The notes beneath the pieces are model-generated. The model did not search any database. It had not been told where the DNA came from and saw nothing but the letters and a program-made list of their open reading frames with translations. Below are positions 57,014-64,000 of a stretch of DNA of 64,000 nt, piece after piece (the first letter of the stretch is position 1; each line of letters opens with the position of its first letter). Origin of the DNA: Typhlomys cinereus (Eukaryota; Chordata; Mammalia; Rodentia; Platacanthomyidae); assembly GCA_023101885.1 (NCBI GenBank), contig JALPQD010000027.1, positions 1,240,001 to 1,304,000 on the forward strand, read 5' to 3'. Position numbers and translations under genes: made by a program.

Positions 57014-57194
57014 TGATGTGGGAGAACATTTCTCCTGCTGTGGTCAAATTCTCCCAAGATCTTATCTGAGAGAATCTGACATTAAAATATAACCTTGAGC
57101 TGGGAAGACAGGTCAGTGGTCTAGTTTCTGGGTCAGCTTGTGGACAGATGCTGCTAACAAGTATCAGGAACAAACTGGGTATAAAACATGACTC
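57014..57194. other. Flank of the truncated L1; old SINE relic
   Basis: Contains ccttgagctgggaagacaggtcagtggtctagtttc, a degenerate SINE head in plus orientation. Otherwise unrecognised. Confidence 0.35.
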
Positions 57195-57466
57195 CTGGGG
57201 CTGGGGAGATGGCTCAGAGGTTCAGGTCTTTTTATCACAAGCAAAAGAACCTGAGTTTGAATTCCTAGATCCCACATAAAAAAATCTGGGTGGAAATGGC
57301 TATAGGCTGCACTACTGGCCCTAGAAGGCAGAGCCAAGAAAATCCAGAGCAAAGCAATGAAGTGGAAAAGCAATCCAGGATGATTCCTGATGTCACCCTT
57401 GGGTCTCCATAGATACACACACACTTAAGTGTCCTCTGGTACACACACACACACACACACACACCA
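57195..57466 (+). repeat. CA-tailed tRNA-derived SINE
   Basis: Head ctggggctggggagatggctcag, B-box region aacctgagtttgaattcc, body agagcaaagcaatgaagtgg and gatgattcctgatgtcaccc, and a (CA)n tail at 57441-57464. Confidence 0.9.
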
Positions 57467-57789
57467 GCAAACACCACAATTTCACAACAGTCAGAGGGGA
57501 TTCAAAGAAAATAAAAAATTTAAAATTCGAGAAGAATCCTGAAAGAACATTTGTTCCTTTTCTTTTATTGTATTTCTTTCTTACTTCATGTTTTCTCTTT
57601 CTTTACTTCTTTTCCTTCCCCATTTCTTCCCTCTGTACTTCTTTTAGTGTAGAAGAAATTGCCAAGAGAACAATTAGCATCCATCACGTGCCTATGTTAC
57701 TATAACTTTATTTCTACTTGGGTCAGGATAATAAGAACATACGTTATCTCACTGACTCAGAATTAGCTCACAGAATTTGAAGTTATCCT
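57467..57789. other. No recognised gene; CT-rich stretch
   Basis: Includes a pyrimidine-rich section (57556-57650). Nothing named. Confidence 0.4.
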
Positions 57790-58310
57790 TCATGTCCATT
57801 TGCATTGTGTCTATATTCACAATAGGAAGGAAATGGCATCAGCCTAGCTGTCCATCAACTGCTGAATGGATAATGAAAATGTGGTACATATGTTCAGTGA
57901 AATTCCATTCAGCTGTAAAGAAAAATGAAATCTGAAGGAAAGTGAATGGAACTTAAAAATATTATATTAAGTGAGGTAACTTAGGGTCAGAAAGAGACAT
58001 CACGTACCTCCTCTTATTTGTGGGTCTTAGCTGCTAATTTTTGTTCATGTGCATTTATGTGAATTGAAGGGAAGAGTTGGGAAACTAGAAAGTGGTCCAC
58101 AAAAAGGGAAGGGAAAAGGGGCTTTGAGTGGGAGCTAGCAAAATTCATGCTATATGAAAGTTGAGGGCATAAGGTTTAATCAGGGAGGGAGGTCAGGGGA
58201 GGAGGAAAGAAGGGGTTAGGCAAAGGAAGAGAGGAGAGAGTGGGGGAGAGGATTGACTGAAATCAATGATATGTGAGAAAGCTATAAAGAAACCTGATAA
58301 TGGGTAAATG
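57790..58310 (+). repeat. Old L1 3' end (ORF2 tail plus 3' UTR)
   Basis: Recognisable L1 phrases in plus orientation: tattcacaataggaaggaaatgg, ctgtccatcaactgctgaatggataatgaaaatgtggtacatat, gaatggaacttaaaaatatta. A purine-rich 3'UTR (ggagggaggtcaggggaggagg) follows. Not coding. Confidence 0.8.
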
Positions 58311-58389
58311 TGGCATTAGTTTGCATGTTGATGAGAAGTTAAGAGAATAAGAGGCTTTATTCTGCTCATGATTCTTTTATTATTACTAT

Positions 58390-58615
58390 TATTATTTTAT
58401 TTACTAAAAGATGCCAACTTCCCCAGTCAGCTCTCTCCATCTTATTCACCTGCCCAGGGATTAACTGCATCTGCCATAGGCTGGGTCTCTCCAGCAATCA
58501 GACAATGAATGTCTTGTAAGATTGCTTAACTCAACTATCAGTGCTTTGCACATATGCTCAGAGCTCCAAGCCTTCCACTGTCAAATTGATACCTGTATTT
58601 AACTATAACAGTAAG
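58390..58615. repeat. Dispersed repeat, family not identified (copy 4)
   Basis: Partial copy: agatgccaacttccccagtcagctctctcc, ctgcccagggattaactgcat, aactcaactatcagtgctttgcacatatgctcagagctcc, ccactgtcaaattgatacc. Confidence 0.55.
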
Positions 58616-60059
58616 TTAAGTAAGAAGTAGAATAAAAAGAGCTTAAATTGAAAATATCCTATGAGAGTAGGGAGGGTACATAATGAAACTCACAGCATTA
58701 AAGATAGGTTACTACCTTCCGAATGATTGGTCCCCATGATAAAACAGACATTTGCCACAACATTCCGTTGCCCTTCAACCTTAGCTGATAAGGACACTTT
58801 GCTGAAGACACTACATGCTTTGGCCACAGGGCACAGAGAAATCGAGCTGCAGTGAGGTACCTGTTAAACCCCTGTTACATGCTGTAGGGTTCTATGCAGG
58901 CTGCTGGGGGAGAAAAGTCACCTAAGTCTTACTCAGGTGTCATAGGAAAGGAGAGGTTAAGACTCCTCTTGACAAGGACAGAAGAGGCCCTGGATTCAAA
59001 CAACACATGTACGGTTAAGGCATTGCCTCCTGCTTTGTGGCATCTAATCACCGTTTTTTTGTGAGGTACTGGTAGTAACCATTCTACCACATCTCGTATT
59101 TCTCTATGTCCATTCGCTGTTCTCTGTGAATGTAGGGTTTATCTGCGTCTGGTTCTGAGCAGGATTTGAAAATGCTTCTGAGACTTATTCAGTGTATTTG
59201 CATTTGATGGTGTCACGGGTGTTGGGTTTCAGCCATAACTTCAAAGGGCAGTTGTTAGCCATTAGCCTCCTCAGACTTGCTAATAGCTTAGGAGGGAGCT
59301 CCATCATCACATGTTCCAAGTGTGGCTCTTACCTCATGCCTTCTGTTCTGTACGCCTCATAGTTCAGTGCGATGGGGTTTCAGGGCCGTCAAAGCTCCTG
59401 TTTCTGTAAAATAATTTTTATTTTTCTACTTTCGCCATCTAAGATACTTAAGAGCATATTTTCTATCTGTGCCTACATCTCCTCAATAAACAAAATAACA
59501 AAACAGACAATTTTTAATCTTTTCAAATTACTAGTAAATGTTAGATAAAAAAATCAAGGCACCATCTTAGAAACATGAAAATATTACTAAATTTATTTAA
59601 TTTAGCTTAAGTAGACAGTTGTATTGGAGACTGAAGCTTCAATGTGAACCAGAGAAGAAGGAAGTTTCTGTAAGAAACTTTTAGTTTGGACTGTTCTCTA
59701 CGAGCAAGATGCAAATATACTCTTTAAGGTATTTGCTTCCGCAAAATGTACCACATCACGTAATAGATGGAAATTTTAATGGCGTTTTAGAACTGCCAGG
59801 CCAATCATAGTGGCAGAGAAAAGGCCTGGGAGAGGGAAATGGGCAGGTTTTATACACTCAGGGTTGGTAGATGGATTGAGGGGGCAAGGTCTGGAGGTGA
59901 TATCTGGGACTTTTGTCCAACCCAGGAAGTGTGGTTGCAGTCAGTCTTTGACCTTGACCCCTCTAGCCAAACAGAAACTCTGCCCTGAGTATAAGGAATG
60001 GGAATCCTATCATTCCAGCCTTTTTACTAGTGATAGGGGGGCTACGCATTTGTCATTAA
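58616..60059. other. No recognised gene; downstream flank of the env remnant
   Basis: Unique-looking sequence. The part 59800-60059 (ggcctgggagagggaaatgggcag onward) could belong to the 3' side or LTR of the minus-strand retroviral remnant, but no LTR boundary is recognised. Confidence 0.35.
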
Positions 60060-60621
60060 CTACTTTCTGTTAGACAGGTTGGTGTGGGAAAGGTTACAGG
60101 CTAGAGTGGAGTCCTGTTCCTGAGTCTTCGGGGTGGGGGAGAAGATTGTTGAGCTGGATCCAACTGGGTCACCAGCCTCTGGCACAAAGTAATGGATAAA
60201 TGATAGGAGCATTTGGTTGAAAGAACATTGTGTGAGTTCCTTGATCCTGAAAAGGCAAGGTATGATAAGTAACAACAGGCAAATGGCAGCTAGAGGACAT
60301 GCAAGAAGGAGAATCCAAGTTGTTAAGAGGACCATAATTGTGAGCTCTCCAGTGAGCCCTTGGAAGAATAGATTTGAGCTGCCACATTTTGGAGCATGTT
60401 GATGCTCTCTTCCACTTCTTCTGTATGGCTGATGTAGTAGCAGCACTCTTAGGAATAAGCATGGGCCCCTTTTCTGTGCCATGAGAAAGTCGAGGGCCCA
60501 TCTGTTCTGTAGGATGACTGAAGCCAATGAATTGAGTTAAGCCTGTAGAAGCAGGGTGACCAGGGTGATGTCGACAGAAACTGAGTCTTAGATCTCTCCT
60601 GGAGTGATGGAATGGTGTCAA
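60060..60621 (-). pseudogene. Endogenous retrovirus env (TM subunit) remnant
   Basis: Two overlapping minus-strand frames (60060-60527 and 60169-60621) carry pieces of a retroviral envelope transmembrane subunit. LQNRWALDFL followed by a cysteine is the layout of the conserved ectodomain segment found in gamma-type Envs. Further along, a hydrophobic stretch (TTWILLLACPLAAICLLLLI) is a good membrane anchor, followed by a short tail. The cysteine pair expected after the conserved Cys is read only in a neighbouring frame, so a frame change falls inside the disulfide motif. No surface subunit or pol was recognised nearby, and it is not an intact gene. Confidence 0.72.
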
Positions 60622-62714
60622 CGGGGCAGTCAGTTGGAGGGGGAATGTAAGCTCTCCTTCAGAACAAATAGAGGATGGAGTTGTGCCTAGGAGACTGACA
60701 AGAAAGTAAAATCAAGGGTTTGATTAAGGGGGCCTGAATTATTGTACCTAGGAAGGAAGGTATCTGGTTGAGCATGTAATAGCCATCAGAATGTTATGTC
60801 ACATACAAAGGCTGGCAGCAAATGGAAACCAGGGTTTAAATGGGCCCAAGATTTGCAACAGGTCTCTCCACTTCACTGGAGATTCCAATAAAATCAATCA
60901 GCCTTACAAGTGCAGCAGTGTGTTTCCAGGAACTTATGTTCATCTTCCCAATTGGCAAGACATCACAGTTTGTGTATACAAAGGCCACATAGAGTTGGCC
61001 ACATACGTCCTATGTGGCTAGGAAGGCTCATTTCTGGTGTCTCATGTAGATGAGGCTGAGTAGCAGGGGGAGAGGGACAGCTAATTGGCAGAATCATTAA
61101 TAAAGAAACATTTGGATCATATTGAATCTAATAGCCATAATGATCTGGATCTGATATATATTGTTTTTTCTGGCCTTTGTATTGGACATGGCATTTGCAT
61201 GTAAAATAATCAATTGCAATTGTCTGGTCCAGTAAGGGGGAGGGAAAAACAAGCATTATAGTTGTACCATTTACTGGCAGGCTAGCTTGGCATTAGTTAA
61301 AATCTATAGCATCATATTAAGACCTTTTAATAATATTGTTCCATGAGACAAGTGATTAGACCCTTTAGGAATTAGACTTTTATGAGTCTTATGGTCATAA
61401 CCACATGCAAAATTGTTGTTATCTATATTACTGGAATTAATGAGGAGAAAATTTATAGAGACAATTGAAAAACACTTGAATTAGAAAAAGACCAGTTCTT
61501 AGCAGGTGTGATTCTGAGGCTCAGTGCTTTTTTTCTCTATAAAACACAGTCTTTTGACTATCACGTCATGAACTTGCTTTAACCTACTAAATCCAATTTC
61601 AACCTTCTACGTAACGATCTCATAAACCTCCTATAACATACTCCAACCTTCTATGTAACCATCTCACAAACCTTGTGCAACATCTCATAAACTTCCTGAA
61701 ACATTTCACAAACCCTTTACAGTATACTTTAACCTTAAGTAAAACGTTTACACCTTGCATATTTCTTTTACTCTATCGATGGTTCCAGGCTGTTTTATCT
61801 TATTAGATACCCCCCAAAACATATCTTTTAAAAAGGAGACAGTAACAATAGGCTTCATCTTTAAAAGAAATAACAAGTTGAGCTGGATTTGGTAATTGTG
61901 AATTAGTTAAGCATCCAATGTAAGTAATAGTAGAAAATTTCTGACTTAGGACATAAGGGGAAGCTAGTCAAGAAAATTTTTTGACTGTGCAGAGCTTTAA
62001 AGTGATCCCCTTTAAGGTAAGAACTTTGGATTTGAATGTTAATTGGTAAGATAAAGTCTTTTAAATTCCTACTTCAAAAGAATTTAACATAAACAAAACT
62101 TAGCAAAAGTTCTTTTACCTTTGCTTTGTCTGATTCAGAGGTATATATCTAAGTAAATCCCAAGACAGTAGAAATATTAGATGAACAAACAGCACATGGT
62201 TACACGAGAATCTTTTAGAACTCAATAGTGTTTAAAAATTAGAAACATTCAGAAGTTATTACACCTGAATTAAGTCCTAGGAATGAACGAAGTGTTGGTA
62301 ATTTGGGAACATGTGGAAAGTAGAAAACTGGCAAGAGAACATCAGAGTCTTGGCAGTAGGGCAGAAGTCTGGAGGGGTATTCATGATCTTGGAAGAGCAA
62401 ATGACATCTTTATTTGCAGTCTCTAACTAAGCAAGATATTTTTATGAAAAAAAAAAGAAAAACTTATCAGGAACAGTTGTAGTAGATCTAAAATGTAAAT
62501 TATATCAGATTAGTATACACTTAGGCCTTTTTGATATTAAAATTATTTTTGTTTTTTTAAGTATGCATACATGTATTTTAATTAAGCATGCCAAAAATAT
62601 TAGCACACAATAAGAAACAGAAAAAAATTGAAGTGTCCACAAATTTGTTTCTTCGAAATTCACAACACAGAGACATATTATCTGAAATCCAGGCAACTAA
62701 AAAACAAGCAAGTG
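60622..62714. other. No recognised gene; possible further ERV remains
   Basis: Upstream side of the env remnant. A 76-codon plus-strand frame (60791-61021) is cysteine-containing, but it runs against the env direction and I cannot place it. The rest is AT-rich. The stretch 61590-61740 has near-repeats of an aacctt(c)tacgtaac / catctcataaac phrase, a short degenerate tandem pattern. Confidence 0.35.
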
Positions 62715-63038
62715 GGGGCTGGAGAGGTGGCTCAGGGGTTAAGCCTCCGCCTTGCAGGCGGAAGGTCCTGAGTTCGGATCCTAGACTCCACGTATAGACG
62801 CCAGGCAGAAGCCGGGGGCCGCCTGCGTTTCTGGTCCTGGTGGGCGGAGCCTGTGAATCCCGGGGCAGAGTAAACAAGGAGGAGGTGGAGGTGGTCCATG
62901 GTGGTTCCCGAATTCATCTGGGTTCTACACACATACACACACATACATACACACACTGCGCACACACACATACATGCACAATTGAATACATAATAAATAA
63001 TAATAAAATATCTTAAAAATATAAATAAATAAAAAAAC
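62715..63038 (+). repeat. Young CA-tailed SINE with target-site duplication
   Basis: Best-preserved copy. Pol III A-box-like TGGCTCAGGGG is at 62728-62738 and B-box-like AGTTCGGATCC at 62771-62781. Between them is a perfect stem-loop (CCGCC / GGCGG). The body is GC-rich (ccgggggccgcctgcg). A CA-rich tract at about 62930-62980 is followed by an AATAAA-containing A-rich end. The flanks CAAGCAAGTG at 62705-62714 and 63039-63048 are identical, a direct target-site duplication. Confidence 0.95.
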
Positions 63039-63048
63039 CAAGCAAGTG

Positions 63049-63601
63049 AAATATGGTGTGAGGGTTGAGCCATGTGGCAGGTGGAAGGAGGTAAGTGTGT
63101 GGTGCTGGCAACCAAGATGGCAGCAGAGGCAGAGAGGGAGCGGATTCAGATTGGGTTGGAATCAGAGATGAAGAGGAAGAAGGAGGAAATTCCAAGGAGC
63201 GGGTGGAAGGAGAGGTGTCAGTCATATGGGGATCTGAGAAGGAAGAAAAGTCTGGGTAGGAAGGGTACAAGGACAGTGAGGCCAGAATTTTAGCTAACAG
63301 GATTTGGGAGACTTGACAAGATTCAAACAGAGAGGGATGTGCATCGAGGGTAAAAAAAAAAAGGCTTGGAGGCAGGGCAGTTTGGATCACCTAGTTTCTC
63401 GGTGATCAAACATATGAAGGTCTCTAAGAATTGAAATGTGCTACCTTGGGGCCATGACTCTGGTTGTGCAAGGGGTAATGAGGTCAAATCGAGTTACAAT
63501 AAAAAAAAAAAAATGAACCGTTGGAGTTTTATGACCCCTTGGAACCCAAATAGCTTAAGAGATTTACACATTTCAGAGAAGGTGAAGCAGAGATGAGCAG
63601 A

Positions 63602-63603
<2 letters not shown>
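63049..63603. other. No recognised gene
   Basis: Purine-rich sequence (gaggaagaaggaggaaattcc and similar). The opposing frames 63013-63390 (minus) and 63072-63293 (plus) look compositional. A-runs occur at 63351-63362 and 63501-63513. Confidence 0.4.

Positions 63604-63647
<44 letters not shown>
63604..63647. repeat. (GA)n microsatellite
   Basis: Uninterrupted GA dinucleotides over about 44 bp. Confidence 0.97.
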
Positions 63648-63653
<6 letters not shown>

Positions 63654-64000
63654 TCACAGGAGCTCCTGGCTTTATCAGCAGTGTACAGGCATCCCCTGTG
63701 CAAGACACATGTAGAAAAGCTGAGGTTAAAAAGGCAACTACTTGGAACTGAAAAGGGGTCTTTTATTTAGGATACGAGTCTAGTCCATTAGGACTAGAGA
63801 GATATGACCAGCTAACATGGCTTTCTATTGAAAAATCGAGATGGTTATTCCAGACAAGGCTGCCTGTGGGTGGAAAGGGGCTCAGTGCACCTTGAATTGA
63901 GCTAGGACGAGAAGGAAATGGGAACTGCCAAGATCTGGCTGGTCACACCATTTCCTGGTAGAAGCCCCACAAATGAAGAATAGGGAATCAGGAAGGCTTG
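63648..64000. other. No recognised gene or repeat
   Basis: Unique-looking sequence to the window end. It has some LTR-like character (aaaaggggtcttttatttagg) but no supporting boundary. Confidence 0.35.

Noticed and set aside
54440..57020. Target-site duplication for the truncated L1
   Set aside because: The left end is a TA/T-rich stretch and the right flank offers no convincing matching word, so none is claimed.
60791..61021. Cysteine-containing 76-codon plus-strand ORF considered as an env surface-subunit piece
   Set aside because: It runs opposite to the env TM remnant and I recognise no motif; left as unexplained sequence.

Overview
The window is mammalian nuclear DNA from a rodent: AT-rich and intron/intergenic-like, with no intact host protein-coding gene that I recognise. 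SINEs that look like B1-, ID-, B3- and B4/RSINE1-type elements place it in the mouse-like rodents (Myodonta). The youngest SINE (a tRNA-derived head, an unfamiliar body and a (CA)n tail) and the youngest L1 (a 231-bp promoter monomer) do not look like the mouse or rat families I know. A non-murid lineage such as dipodids is possible, but I cannot fix the species.

Layout. 1-25.4 kb: unique-looking sequence with scattered SINEs, (CA)n, (CT)n and (TATC)n tracts, an ERVL-MaLR-like LTR (about 13.45-13.88 kb), an RPL21 processed pseudogene on the minus strand (17.93-18.41 kb) and an old DNA-transposon relic (about 17.05-17.41 kb). 25.4-31.9 kb: old L1 3' ends, one inserted inside a B3-like SINE, and more SINEs. 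32.36-33.16 kb: an FNTA processed pseudogene on the plus strand. 33.89-37.95 kb: a decayed class III (ERV-L type) endogenous retrovirus on the minus strand, with gag, protease, RT, RNase H, integrase and dUTPase remnants. 38.7-43 kb: old L1 pieces and a 3'UTR-only L1.

45.9-52.6 kb is the centrepiece: a full-length minus-strand LINE-1 with open ORF1 (356 aa) and ORF2 (1274 aa), a poly(A) tail, a 14-bp target-site duplication and a 5' promoter built of 231-bp monomers. A 5'-truncated relative follows at 54.46-57.01 kb. 57-64 kb holds SINEs, an old L1 end, a decayed retroviral env transmembrane-subunit remnant on the minus strand (60.06-60.62 kb) and one young SINE with a clear target-site duplication.

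The parts are linked by retrotransposition. The L1 protein machinery is the known source of the SINE and processed-pseudogene insertions, and several target-site duplications can be read directly. The most noteworthy signal is the apparently intact L1, with a monomeric promoter carrying a GC box and a TATA-like box and an antisense frame kept open because 231 is divisible by 3. Other points of note are (CA)n tracts that are mostly SINE tails, and several good CTCF-like motifs outside recognised repeats.
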